Source: Rhizorhabdus wittichii RW1
GTDB lineage: Bacteria; Pseudomonadota; Alphaproteobacteria; Sphingomonadales; Sphingomonadaceae
Length of the DNA stretch: 64,000 nucleotides
Assembly (NCBI GenBank): GCA_000016765.1
Contig: CP000699.1
Location: forward strand, 4,963,501-5,027,500
Direction of reading: 5' to 3'
In this document: positions 17,687 to 26,607 of the stretch, piece by piece
Layout: the number at the start of each line of letters is the position of its first letter
How positions within the stretch are numbered: the stretch's first letter is position 1
Notes under the pieces: generated by a model
Told to the model about the DNA's origin: nothing
Seen by the model: only the letters and a program-made list of their open reading frames with translations
Database searches by the model: none
Program-made: the position numbers and the translations under genes

Positions 17687-19010
17687 CCGGCACCTCGCGC
17701 TCGCCGCGGAAGCGGCGGGGCCGGTCGGGGAGGCGATCGGGGCGATGGCCGCGCGCCAGCCAGCCGGCGCTGACGACCAGCCCGGCGGCGAGCAGCGCGG
17801 TCGTATAGTGGAACGGGCCGGTGCCGATCGATTCGAACGGCATGCGCACCACCTCATAGGTCAGCAGCGTGCACCAGCCGATCATGATCGCGTCGGGACG
17901 GATCATCGTCCGGACCAGCAGCAGGATCGACAGCGCGACGAACACCAGGACGAACAGCGCCAGCCCGGCATAGCCGAGATGGACGAGCAGCTCGGTCGGC
18001 GTGCTGTGGAAGTTGAAGCCCGAGCGCGAGGTGATGCCTGCATAGCGCCACAGCCCCTCGGCATCGAGGTTGCCCTTGCGCCAGAAGGCGTTGTAGCCGA
18101 CCCCGAGCAGCGGCTTCTCCTCGATCAGCGCGGCCGCCCGGCCCCAGAGATAGGTTCGCCCGGTCAGGGTGCTGTCCTTGCCCAGCGCGCGCGACATCTG
18201 CGCCACCAGCGGCGGCAGCCAGATATGCTGGGTCAGCACGGCGGTCGCGATGCCGAGGATCGCGGTGACGCCGGTGACCACCCGGGCGGGCCTGGAGAAG
18301 AGCCGCGATAGGTTCCACAACAGGAACAGCGGCACCGCGATGCCGACCGCGAGGACCGCGCCCGACGAGCGCGAGGCGATCAGCATGTCGGCCTGCACCG
18401 CCATCGCGACCAGCGCGAGCAGCGCCAGCCAGGGCTTCCGCTCCTCGATCGCATCGAACAGCACGGCGAGTGAGAGGATGATGCCGACGGCGCCGCAATC
18501 GCCTGCGGTGTTCTTGGCCTGGGCGAGCCCCGCGAAGGCCGAGCTGCCGATCGCGCCGCCGCCCCAGGCGACGCTGCGGCCGAAGATCAGCGAGGAGAAG
18601 CCGTAGACGGCGAAGGCGAGGAACACGCCGCGCATCGCCGCCTTGCGGTCGAGCCCGGCGCCGACGATGCAGCCGATCAGCGCGGTGATCAGGAACTGGA
18701 TGCCGTAATAGCGGCTGGCGTAGGGATCGACCGACCAGAGCCAGGAGGCCGCCGCGAACAGCGGCAGCAGCAGATAGAGGCTCGACGCGCGCAGCAGGCG
18801 GGGAAGGTCCTCGCGCCGCCAGACGCAGTGGACGGCGAGCAGGACGAGCAGCAGCAGCGGGGTCAGCGACTTGAGCTGCGGCACGAACAGCATCAGGCTG
18901 ACCGACGCGAAGCCGAAGAACAGGTCGTAGCCCCTGGCGGCGCGCAGGTCGCTCGGCCGCTCGACCGCCGCGAGCCGGGCGATCACCAGATGGGCGGGGG
19001 CGCCGTTCAC
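17676..19010 (-). CDS. O-antigen ligase/polymerase family (Wzy/ExoQ-like)
   Basis: A 444-residue integral membrane protein with about eleven hydrophobic helices and a long periplasmic loop (about 230-330). This contains the pattern GRTYLWGRAAALIEEKPLLG and HSTPTELLVHLGYAGL, characteristic of Wzy_C/O-antigen ligase-like proteins, with the conserved Arg/His residues needed for polymerisation. It should join lipid-linked repeat units in the periplasm. The start is GTG, seven bases after the stop of the Wza-like gene, with AGGG as ribosome site inside that gene's end. Confidence 0.9.
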   Translation of the reverse strand: MNGAPAHLVIARLAAVERPSDLRAARGYDLFFGFASVSLMLFVPQLKSLTPLLLLVLLAVHCVWRREDLPRLLRASSLYLLLPLFAAASWLWSVDPYASRYYGIQFLITALIGCIVGAGLDRKAAMRGVFLAFAVYGFSSLIFGRSVAWGGGAIGSSAFAGLAQAKNTAGDCGAVGIILSLAVLFDAIEERKPWLALLALVAMAVQADMLIASRSSGAVLAVGIAVPLFLLWNLSRLFSRPARVVTGVTAILGIATAVLTQHIWLPPLVAQMSRALGKDSTLTGRTYLWGRAAALIEEKPLLGVGYNAFWRKGNLDAEGLWRYAGITSRSGFNFHSTPTELLVHLGYAGLALFVLVFVALSILLLVRTMIRPDAIMIGWCTLLTYEVVRMPFESIGTGPFHYTTALLAAGLVVSAGWLARGHRPDRLPDRPRRFRGEREVPVSA

Positions 19011-19017
19011 GCGGACC

Positions 19018-19644
19018 CTAGAAGAAGCGTTCGCCGACCCGGATCGTGTCGCCGGGCATCAGCAGCACCGCCTTGCCCTTGATCTGGACCGGCCGCTCGG
19101 CGGTTTCGAGCGCGCGCTTGATGAACACGCGCTTCGTGTTCGCGCGGTAGCTGAAGCCGCCCGCCATCGCCACCGCCTGCTGCACGGTGATGCCGTTGAC
19201 GAAGGGATATTCGCCCGGCTTGTTGATCTCGCCGAGGATGTAGAAGGGGCGATAGTTGAGCACCTCGGTGCTCACCCGCGGGTCCTTCAGATAGCCGGCG
19301 GCGAGCTTCGAGCGGATGCTTTCCTGCAATGCCTCGACCGTCTGGCCGCTGGCGGGGACGTTGCCGATCAGCGGGAAGGAGACGATGCCCGTGCTGCTGA
19401 CGACATATTCGCCGTCGAGCTTGGGCTCGCCGAACACGCTGATCCGCAGCTTGTCGCCGGTGCCCAGCACATAGCCGGGCGCGAGGGTGGTTCCCAGCGG
19501 CACCGATGCCGCCGAGCCCTGCGGCGCGGGCGCCTGGGCCTCCTGCGCGGCGGCGGGATGCGCCAGTCCGAGCCCAAGGACGAGGAGCAGCGCGAGCGCC
19601 AGGGACGCGGCGCGGCGGAGGGAAAATGTCACGAAAGCCGTCAT
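19018..19644 (-). CDS. Polysaccharide export protein (Wza/GumB-like)
   Basis: A 208-residue exported protein with a clear signal peptide (to about residue 34, ending PAAAQ) but no lipobox Cys, so it is probably periplasmic or only loosely attached to the outer membrane. The Poly_export domain starts APGYVLGTGDKLRISVFGEP, and an SLBB domain follows at about 130-200 (FYILGEINKPGEYPF, the usual signature). Its length fits short GumB-type proteins, not full-length Wza. It is coded between the initiating transferase and the polymerase on the same strand, as in other Wzy-dependent loci. Confidence 0.93.
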   Translation of the reverse strand: MTAFVTFSLRRAASLALALLLVLGLGLAHPAAAQEAQAPAPQGSAASVPLGTTLAPGYVLGTGDKLRISVFGEPKLDGEYVVSSTGIVSFPLIGNVPASGQTVEALQESIRSKLAAGYLKDPRVSTEVLNYRPFYILGEINKPGEYPFVNGITVQQAVAMAGGFSYRANTKRVFIKRALETAERPVQIKGKAVLLMPGDTIRVGERFF

Positions 19645-19684
19645 GTCGAAATCCTCTTCCCCGCCGGATCGAAGCCTGGCCGGG

Positions 19685-21202
19685 TCAATAGGCCTCCCGG
19701 TGGAAGAACAGGGTGATCGCGGTGCGGACGATGATCACCAGGTCGAGCGAGATCGACCAGCGCTCGATATATTCGAGGTCGCTGTCGAAGCGCCGGATGA
19801 TGTCCTCCTCGCGCAGCGTGTTGCCGCGGAAGCCGCGCACCTGCGCGAGGCCGGTCAGGCCGGGAAGGACGCGGTGACGGGCCGGATAGCGCGCCACCAC
19901 CTCCTCGTAGAGCCGGTCCGCCGCCTTGGCGCCATAGGCGTGGGGGCGGGGGCCGACCAGCGACATGTCGCCGCGCAGGATGTTGATGAGCTGCGGCAGC
20001 TCGTCGAGGCTGGTCTTGCGGATGAAGGCGCCGACCCTGGTGACGCGCGCATCCCCGCGGGTGACGAGCTTGTCGGCGTTCTGGTCGGTCGCCGCGATGT
20101 GCATGCTGCGGAATTTGAGCATCGTGAACGGCTCGTTGTTCATGCCCCGGCGCTTCTGCCGGAACAGCACGGGGCCGGGCGATTCGATCCAGATCGCCGC
20201 CGCGACGAACAGCATCAGCGGGCCGAAGAAGAGCAGCGCCAGCGCGGCGACGCTGCGGTCGAGCGCGATCTTCATCAGCGCGCCGATGCCCTGCATCGGG
20301 CGCTGGTAGAGCGCGATCGTCGCGAACGGGCCGCAGCGCTGGATGCTCATCGTCCGGCGCGCGAGCTGCAGCTCCGACGGCACGATCATGACGTCGACAT
20401 TGACCTCCTCCAGCCGGCGCATGACATGCTCGACCACGCCTTGCTCGTGCCAGGGCAGGTTGAGCAGGATCGCGTCGATATGGCCGGCGCGGGCTCGCGC
20501 GATCAGGTCGTCGAGGCCCCAGCGCAGCTTGATCCGGTCGGGCGCGGCGACGGCGACGTCGCGCGTTTCCCCATAGATGCTGTCGATCTGGAAGCGGCGG
20601 TCGTTGTTCTGGAGGATGTTGAGCAGATGCTCGACCCGGCCGTCGGTGCCGTAGATGGCGAGCCGGTCGCCCAGCGTCCCGCTGCGGTGGAGCGATTCCG
20701 AGAGCTGGTCGGACACCACCATCACCCCGTAGATCACCACGCCGCCGAGCATCACGCCGGTCGCGATCCACAGCCGCGACAGTTCGAGATGATCCTTCGA
20801 CAGGAAGGCGAGCACGATGATCGCGCCGGTCGCCTTCAGCCAATAGCCAATCTTCTGCGCGAGCCGGTCGGTGCGGCAGTCGAAGGCCGAATCCGGGCCT
20901 ATGGCGCACAGGCCGGCATAGGTGGTCAGCCAGATCAGCGTGCCCCAGAACACGCTGACGGGTTCGTTGATGATCCATTTGGGAAACAGCGATGCGCTGA
21001 GCATCAGGGCGGCGGCGAGCGCCACGAATTCGCAGGCACGTCGCGTGTCGCGGGCGATATGGAACGACAATCCCTTCCGCCGGACGGGCGGCACGCTGAC
21101 CGAGGTCTTGCTGGGATCGTCGATGATCTCGTCCGGACGAAGCGGCGCGCTGTCCACGTCATTCCCAGGCTTGAGCCTGAGGTGCATCGTTGAACGAAGC
21201 AT
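19685..21202 (-). CDS. Undecaprenyl-phosphate sugar-1-phosphate transferase (WcaJ/GumD-like)
   Basis: A 505-residue membrane protein that starts repeat-unit synthesis by moving a hexose-1-phosphate (commonly glucose) from UDP-sugar to undecaprenyl phosphate. Four to five N-terminal helices (two around 60-110, more near 130-170) are followed by a CoA-binding-like region. The conserved C-terminal bacterial-transferase domain has SPGPVLFRQKRRGMNNEPF, LKFRSM, DELPQLINILRGDMSLVGPR and the late PGLTGLAQVRG. The start at 21202 is supported by GGGAGCTAC just upstream; the open frame extends 21 codons further. It is first in the operon with the Wza- and Wzy-like genes. Confidence 0.94.
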   Translation of the reverse strand: MLRSTMHLRLKPGNDVDSAPLRPDEIIDDPSKTSVSVPPVRRKGLSFHIARDTRRACEFVALAAALMLSASLFPKWIINEPVSVFWGTLIWLTTYAGLCAIGPDSAFDCRTDRLAQKIGYWLKATGAIIVLAFLSKDHLELSRLWIATGVMLGGVVIYGVMVVSDQLSESLHRSGTLGDRLAIYGTDGRVEHLLNILQNNDRRFQIDSIYGETRDVAVAAPDRIKLRWGLDDLIARARAGHIDAILLNLPWHEQGVVEHVMRRLEEVNVDVMIVPSELQLARRTMSIQRCGPFATIALYQRPMQGIGALMKIALDRSVAALALLFFGPLMLFVAAAIWIESPGPVLFRQKRRGMNNEPFTMLKFRSMHIAATDQNADKLVTRGDARVTRVGAFIRKTSLDELPQLINILRGDMSLVGPRPHAYGAKAADRLYEEVVARYPARHRVLPGLTGLAQVRGFRGNTLREEDIIRRFDSDLEYIERWSISLDLVIIVRTAITLFFHREAY

Positions 21203-21552
21203 ATGTAGCTCCCTAAACCCACAAGTGCGAGTTTCGATGAGCCCCCCAATAAGATTACTTTGCAATGCACCATGAGATGGGTCAACGTCGGAACGCGATA
21301 GAAGAACAATTTCCCAAATATTCGCCCCGCATTAGGCACATTTCACCGCAGTGGGAATTTGTTCCCGGAATCGTGAAGTTTTTTTGGGATAACTTCAGCA
21401 ATCATAGTCATTTTGTCGCTGAAATGGCTCCGTCCGTCGATTGCCTCGAAATCAGCGCTCAAGTAGCGGGATTCGTTCAGCTTGGCGTAATCGACGCGGT
21501 AGGCCGAAATATATCATCCCATTTGTGTTGCGATGCGAAAAAGGAGATGGCG
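21203..21552. other. AT-richer divergent intergenic region
   Basis: About 350 bp between the initiating transferase and the GH16 gene, transcribed away from each other. It is visibly AT-richer than the genes and must hold both promoters. No open frame with credible codon use is seen and I could not place a convincing -35/-10 pair. The strong AAGGAG at its right end belongs to the GH16 gene. Confidence 0.5.
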
Positions 21553-22473
21553 ATGCGAATCCATATCATAAGCGGTATTGCGCTATTCGCCGGTTCGGTT
21601 GCGGCTTTTGCAATCGGTGCCGCGCCCGACTCGCCGCCGCGCTCCGGGCCGCCGCCCGGCCTCGCCATGCGGATGAGCTTCGAGGAGAATTTCGACGGCC
21701 GCGCCCTGCGCGACGACGTCTGGCGCACCGCCTACAAGACGTGCGGCAAGGCCGGCACGATCGCCAATCGCAGCCTCTACGGCAATCGCGAGCGGCAGAT
21801 CTATTTCGACCGCGACTTCCTGGACGCCGGCGTCCAGCCCTTCGAGGTGCGCGACGGCAAGCTGACGATCACCGCGCGGCCGCTGCCGCCGGCGGTGAAG
21901 GCGAAGCTCGACGGCGCACTGGGGAAGCAGCCCGCGAACATCCGCGGCAGCGCGCTGGCCCAGGCGCGCTACAGCTCGGGACTGATCACCACCAAGTGCA
22001 GTTTCGAGCAGGCCTATGGCTATTTCGAGATCCGCGCCCGCTGGACCGGGGGCAAGGGGATCTGGCCCGCCTTCTGGCTGTTGCCGGCCAAGGGCGGCTG
22101 GCCGCCCGAGATCGATATTCTCGAGGCGCATGGCGACAAGCCGGGCACCGTCTTCCAGAGCCTGCATTCGAAGCGGCAGAAATCGATCACCCGCAAGGCG
22201 ACGGTGCCGGGGAGGGCGGACGCCTTCCATCTGTACGCGGTGCTGTGGACGCCCGAGACGCTCGATTATTATGTCGACGGCGTCCGCACCGCGTCGATCC
22301 CGACCACCGCCGACGCGAGCCAGCCCATGTACCTGATCGCCAACCTCGCGATCGGCGGAAGCTGGCCGGGCGATCCCGACGCGCGGACGGTGATGCCCGC
22401 GCGCATGGAGATCGACCATATCCGCGTCTGGCGGTTCGCCGACCGCCCCGGCGGGGCGGTCAGGCGGCGGTGA
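21553..22473 (+). CDS. Secreted glycoside hydrolase family 16 (ExoK-like beta-glycanase)
   Basis: A 306-residue exported endo-beta-glycanase. The signal peptide covers about residues 1-23 (MRIHIISGIALFAGSVAAFA). The GH16 fold carries the catalytic motif PPEIDILEAHG with nucleophile Glu near 186, Asp 188 and acid/base Glu 191, preceded by GYFEIRARWTGGKGIWPAFWL, the family's substrate-cleft strand. In succinoglycan producers an ExoK-type enzyme trims nascent polymer, a likely role here. The start at 21553 is preferred to the in-frame ATG at 21547 because AAGGAG then has six-base spacing. The 3' end overlaps the convergent ugd gene by 14 bases. Confidence 0.93.
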   Translation: MRIHIISGIALFAGSVAAFAIGAAPDSPPRSGPPPGLAMRMSFEENFDGRALRDDVWRTAYKTCGKAGTIANRSLYGNRERQIYFDRDFLDAGVQPFEVRDGKLTITARPLPPAVKAKLDGALGKQPANIRGSALAQARYSSGLITTKCSFEQAYGYFEIRARWTGGKGIWPAFWLLPAKGGWPPEIDILEAHGDKPGTVFQSLHSKRQKSITRKATVPGRADAFHLYAVLWTPETLDYYVDGVRTASIPTTADASQPMYLIANLAIGGSWPGDPDARTVMPARMEIDHIRVWRFADRPGGAVRRR

Positions 22474-23815
22474 CGGCGGCGGGCCGCGTCGCGGCCTCGG
22501 CCGGCCCAGTCGGGCTGCGGCCGATCGAGATATAGTGGAAGCCGGCGCGCGCCATGTCCTCGGGCTCGTAGACGTTGCGCAGGTCGATGAAGAGCGGGTT
22601 GCGGAGCAGGCCGCGCACCCGATCGAGGTTGAGCGCGCGGAACTCGTTCCACTCGGTCAGCAACACCACCGCGGCGGCGTCCTCGACCGCCTGATAGGCG
22701 TTGCTGACGAACTCGACCCCCGGCAGCATCTTCTCGGCGGAGGGGCGGCCTTCCGGATCATAGGCGCGGACCTTGGCGCCCGCCTTCTGCAACTCGGGGA
22801 TGACGACCAGGCTGGGCGCGTCGCGCATGTCGTCGGTGTTCGGCTTGAAGGTCAGGCCGAGGATGCCGATCGTCTTGCCCTCGACGCTGCCGCCGCAGGC
22901 GGCGATGACGCGGCGGGCCATCTCCTTCTTGCGCTCGTCATTGGCGTCGACGGTCGCCTGGACGATGCGCAGCGTGGCGTTGGCCTGCTCGGCGGTGCGC
23001 AGCAGCGCCAGCGTGTCCTTCGGGAAGCAGGAGCCGCCATAGCCGGGGCCGGGGTTCAGGAATTTGTTGCCGATGCGGCGATCCATGCCGATCCCCTTGG
23101 CGACGCCCTTCACGTCGGCGCCGACCGTCTCGCACAGGTCGGCGATCTCGTTGATGAAGGCGATCTTCACCGACAGGAAGGCGTTGGCGGCATATTTGAT
23201 CACCTCCGCGGTGCGGCAGTCGGTGAACAGGATCGGCGTCTCGCGCAGGAACAGCGGGCGGTAGATCTCGGCCATCAGCTTGCGCGCGGCCTCGCTCGAC
23301 ACGCCGACGACGACGCGGTCGGGGCGCAGGAAATCCTCGATCGCCGATCCCTCGCGCAGGAATTCGGGATTGGAGACGACATGCACGGTCTTGCCCGGCA
23401 CGACCTCGGCGAGGATCGCCTCCACCTCGCTCGCGGTGCCGACCGGCACGGTCGACTTGTTGACGATGACGCAGCCTTCGGGGACCAGCTTGGCGAGGTC
23501 GCGGACGGCGGCGAAGACGTAGCTCAGGTCGGCATGGCCGTCGCCGCGCCGCGACGGGGTGCCGACCGCGATGAACACCGCTTCCGCATCCTTGACGCCT
23601 TCGGCCAGGTCGGTGGTGAAGGACAGGCGGTCGCCCTTCACGTTGCGGTTGATCAGGTCGCCCAGCCCCGGCTCGAAGATCGGGACGTGGCCGGCATTAT
23701 ATTCGGCGATCCGGTTGGCATCGATGTCGACGCAGGTCACGACATGGCCGAATTCGGAGAAGCACGCTGCCGAGACGATTCCAACATAGCCCGTACCGAT
23801 GATCGTCAGGCGCAT
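22460..23815 (-). CDS. ugd: UDP-glucose 6-dehydrogenase
   Basis: A 451-residue enzyme oxidising UDP-glucose to UDP-glucuronate with two NAD. The N-terminal NAD site is MRLTIIGTGYVGIVSAACF with CVDID. The catalytic motif GPGYGGSCFPKDTLAL has its Cys near residue 263, and LGLTFKPNTDDMRDAPS opens the C-terminal UDP-binding domain. The size is standard. GAGGAGG lies 7-10 bases before the ATG. The start overlaps the stop of the two-domain glycosyltransferase gene by ten bases, so the two are translationally linked. It supplies glucuronic acid for the exopolysaccharide, implying an acidic polymer. Confidence 0.97.
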   Translation of the reverse strand: MRLTIIGTGYVGIVSAACFSEFGHVVTCVDIDANRIAEYNAGHVPIFEPGLGDLINRNVKGDRLSFTTDLAEGVKDAEAVFIAVGTPSRRGDGHADLSYVFAAVRDLAKLVPEGCVIVNKSTVPVGTASEVEAILAEVVPGKTVHVVSNPEFLREGSAIEDFLRPDRVVVGVSSEAARKLMAEIYRPLFLRETPILFTDCRTAEVIKYAANAFLSVKIAFINEIADLCETVGADVKGVAKGIGMDRRIGNKFLNPGPGYGGSCFPKDTLALLRTAEQANATLRIVQATVDANDERKKEMARRVIAACGGSVEGKTIGILGLTFKPNTDDMRDAPSLVVIPELQKAGAKVRAYDPEGRPSAEKMLPGVEFVSNAYQAVEDAAAVVLLTEWNEFRALNLDRVRGLLRNPLFIDLRNVYEPEDMARAGFHYISIGRSPTGPAEAATRPAAVTAA

Positions 23816-26088
23816 ATTCTTGCCTCCTCGTTGCTGACTTGGGAGAGTCCGGTGGTGATTTTCGCAAGCCAGTTCCGGTAGGCGCGATAGCATGCGTCGC
23901 CGGAAAAATGGACTCGCGCGGTGTCCAGGGCCTTGGCCGCGAGCGTCGCGCGCTCGGCTTCGGCCTGCATCAGGCCGATGACGGCATCGGCGAACGGGAT
24001 CGGGTCGTCGGCCTTCGCGACGGCTTGGCTGGCAATCTCCTCGACGCCTTGCAGCGTGACACCGGTTGCGACCGTCGCCTTGCCCTGGGCCAGCGCCTCG
24101 ATCAGCTTGATCTTGAGGCCCGACCCCTGGATCAGGGGCGAGATCACGACACCGGCGCCCGCATAAAGGGGCGCGAGGTCGTCGACAAGGCCGAGAAAGC
24201 GGACTCCGGCGGGACCGCCCTGTGGGAAGGACGAAGCGACCGAGCCCGCGACGTCGAGCACCGCCGCCGGCCGCGCCGCGCGGATCGCGGGCCATACCCG
24301 CTCGAAGAACCAGCGCAGGCCGTGGACGTTGGGCGCGGTGTTGCTGCCGACGAACAGCAGCCGGTCGGTCTCGCCGGGCTGGGGCGCGGCGACCGGCTCG
24401 GCCGCCATCGGCGCCAGGATCACCTCGCTGTCGGGCAGTTCCCGCCGCACGAAGGCGGCCTCCGCCTGCTGGATCGCGATCACCGCGTCGCCCCGGCCGA
24501 GCAGCGCCAGCTCGGCGTCGCGGCCGATCGCGGCGACGCTGTCGCCGCCGCCGGTCGCGGCGAAGCCCTCCGAGCGGGCGTGGAACAGGTCGTGCATCAC
24601 GATCGCGGTCGGCGTGCCGGGCCGGGCGACGAAGGGAAAGGCGCGCGACTGGAACATATAGTCGGCGACGACGATGTCGGCGCGCGGCCGGGCGTGGCCG
24701 GTGACGAAGAGCTGGTCGGCCTTGGTCCAGGGCGCGGCCACCGCATAGGGGGCGGGCCGGTCGAGCGTCCAGCGCGCCGCGATTCCCACCCGCCGGGCGA
24801 CCCGGCGCGCGATCCCGATCGCGGCGCCCAGGTGGACGTGCGGATCGCGGGCGACGAGCCAGCCGCCGACCCGCCAGGCGCCGCGGACATGGTGGCTGGC
24901 GAACACCGCCATTTCCGGCCGCAGCCGGAAGAAGGGCAGGCGGCCGAAGATCGCGGGGGAGGGCTGGACGAGGTGCGGCTCGCGGCCCGCCGCGCGCGTC
25001 GCACGGGCGAGGTCGATCAGATAGGCCGAGCTGCCGTTGGTGGCGCCGATCAGCCGCTGGTTGCTGATGAAGCAGACCCTCGGCGCGGTTGCGGCGGGGG
25101 CGGGCGGGGCGGGGGCTTCGTCGCGGCCGCGCCCCGCCAGCCGGCCGATCCGGGCCGCGATCGGCATGCGGAACAGCGGGATCGACCGGGGGCGGCCGAG
25201 CATCAGCCCGGCCGCCGCGACCGGGCGGCGCGCCTTGATCGCCTCGATCGCCAGGGTGAAGTCGCGGGCGGCGCGGATCGAGCGGTTGCGCCGGGCGAGC
25301 GCGCGCCGGACGTCGGCGGGGGCGTCGCGCAGGTCGGCCGCCAGCCGATCGCCCGCCATCACCATCGTCTCGACATCGGCGCGCGACAGCCGGTGCGAGA
25401 TCGAGCTGCCATGCTTGCGGTAGAAATAGCCCGCGTCGGGGATCGTCCGGTAGCGGGCGCCGGCGCGCAGCAACTGGACGATCAGCGCGTCGTCCTCGGC
25501 GATGCGCAGCCCTTCGTCATAGCGGATGCCATTGCCTTCGATCAGCTCGCGGCGGATCAGCGGCTTGAGGAAGCCGAGATTGGGCATCCGGCCGTAGAGC
25601 AGCGTCTCGCGGAAATAGTCGGCCAGGGTGATCCATTCGCCGCGCCGCGCCCTGGCGCCCCGAAAGAACCCCTCCGGCGGCGACCCGTCGGCGTCGTCGA
25701 AGACGACCAGGTCGTCGGCGACGATGTCGGACTCGATCGCGTCGGCGACCGCGACGAGGCGCTTCAGCCGGTCGGGGTGCATCAGGTCGTCGCTGTCGAG
25801 GATCGCGACGAAGCGGCCGGACGCCATGTCGAGCGCGTGGTTGCGCGCCGCCGCCGGGCCGCCGTTGCGCGCCATGCGGTGGAACTGGACCCGCCGGTCG
25901 CCCGCCGCGAGCTCGCGGCCGATCGCGACCGATCCGTCCTGCGATCCGTCGTCGACGACGATCAGCTCGATGTCGCGCAGCGACTGGTCGAGCGCCGAGC
26001 GCACCGAAGCGCGCAGCCAGGGCGCCGCGTTGAAGCAGGCCATGATGATGCTGACGGTCGGCGGCGGTTCGGCGATACGGTTCGTCAT
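23806..26088 (-). CDS. Two-domain glycosyltransferase (GT2 + GT4)
   Basis: A 760-residue protein joining two glycosyltransferases. Residues about 10-250 are a GT-A family 2 domain: VSIIMACFNAAPWLRASVRS, IVVDDGSQDGS, GPAAARNHAL, VAILDSDDLMHPDRL. Residues about 345-745 are a GT-B family 4-like domain: PRVCFISNQRLIGATNGSSAYLIDL at its start, LLFVGSNTAPNVHGLRWFFE and SPLIQGSGLKIKLIEALAQGKATVATGV at the donor site. It may add two successive sugars. The start is at 26088. The 3' end overlaps ugd, making one operon. Confidence 0.9.
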   Translation of the reverse strand: MTNRIAEPPPTVSIIMACFNAAPWLRASVRSALDQSLRDIELIVVDDGSQDGSVAIGRELAAGDRRVQFHRMARNGGPAAARNHALDMASGRFVAILDSDDLMHPDRLKRLVAVADAIESDIVADDLVVFDDADGSPPEGFFRGARARRGEWITLADYFRETLLYGRMPNLGFLKPLIRRELIEGNGIRYDEGLRIAEDDALIVQLLRAGARYRTIPDAGYFYRKHGSSISHRLSRADVETMVMAGDRLAADLRDAPADVRRALARRNRSIRAARDFTLAIEAIKARRPVAAAGLMLGRPRSIPLFRMPIAARIGRLAGRGRDEAPAPPAPAATAPRVCFISNQRLIGATNGSSAYLIDLARATRAAGREPHLVQPSPAIFGRLPFFRLRPEMAVFASHHVRGAWRVGGWLVARDPHVHLGAAIGIARRVARRVGIAARWTLDRPAPYAVAAPWTKADQLFVTGHARPRADIVVADYMFQSRAFPFVARPGTPTAIVMHDLFHARSEGFAATGGGDSVAAIGRDAELALLGRGDAVIAIQQAEAAFVRRELPDSEVILAPMAAEPVAAPQPGETDRLLFVGSNTAPNVHGLRWFFERVWPAIRAARPAAVLDVAGSVASSFPQGGPAGVRFLGLVDDLAPLYAGAGVVISPLIQGSGLKIKLIEALAQGKATVATGVTLQGVEEIASQAVAKADDPIPFADAVIGLMQAEAERATLAAKALDTARVHFSGDACYRAYRNWLAKITTGLSQVSNEEARICA

Positions 26089-26462
26089 CGGGCACCCGGT
26101 GATCCAGTCCCGGCCGCACGATGCGGCCGGCTATCGTCCCCCGGCGGAAATGATGCAGTGCAAAATGACGCTTTTCCAAGACTTTCCGGCTCGGTCCGTC
26201 GCGAACAAGGAAGCAATCGTCTCAATGTCCGGGCATCGCGATGGAGTCGATCCGCCCGTCTCCTAAGTAATAATCCAAGGGTAAAGGCGGCTTGCTCGCG
26301 GCTGGAGATGCATTTACACCAAATGCTGTGAAACGCGCGCCGGATAAGATCGGAACGGGTGGCGGAGAGGGTGACCGGGACCGGGCTCTCGGCGCCACGT
26401 TCCTTTCGGTCGGTTCGTCCAACTCCCCAGCCCGCAGCTTGCGCGCCTATCTGCGTCGGCGG
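26089..26462. other. Intergenic region upstream of two-domain glycosyltransferase
   Basis: About 370 bp between divergent units (the glycosyltransferase-ugd operon leftwards and a small membrane-protein gene rightwards). It contains an AT-richer stretch around 26255-26285. I see no open frame with neighbour-like codon use and no strong inverted repeat. It presumably carries both promoters. Confidence 0.45.
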
Positions 26463-26606
26463 ATGGAACAGCCAGTCACAGCCAGCGAAACGGAGCCGCG
26501 CTTTTCCGGCGCGGTCCGCGTGCTGCTCGGCATCGTGCTCGCGGTGGGAAGCTGGGCGGTGGTGCTCGGCGGCGCCTGGCTCGCGATCCGCGCCCTGCGC
26601 GGCTGA
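26463..26606 (+). CDS. Small single-helix membrane protein (47 aa)
   Basis: A 47-residue frame with a short polar N-terminus (MEQPVTASETEPRFSG) and one hydrophobic helix (VLLGIVLAVGSWAVVLGGAW). Third positions are strongly G/C as in real genes here. The frame is open upstream to 26292 but the earlier part looks non-coding. The ribosome site is weak. The stop is two bases before the convergent phosphatase gene. Family not recognised; similar in build to the 50-residue protein at 6407. Confidence 0.5.
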   Translation: MEQPVTASETEPRFSGAVRVLLGIVLAVGSWAVVLGGAWLAIRALRG

Positions 26607-26607
26607 G

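Noticed and set aside
23839-26331. 830-residue plus-strand frame
   Set aside because: Antisense shadow of the two-domain glycosyltransferase; Arg/Asp/Ala low complexity.
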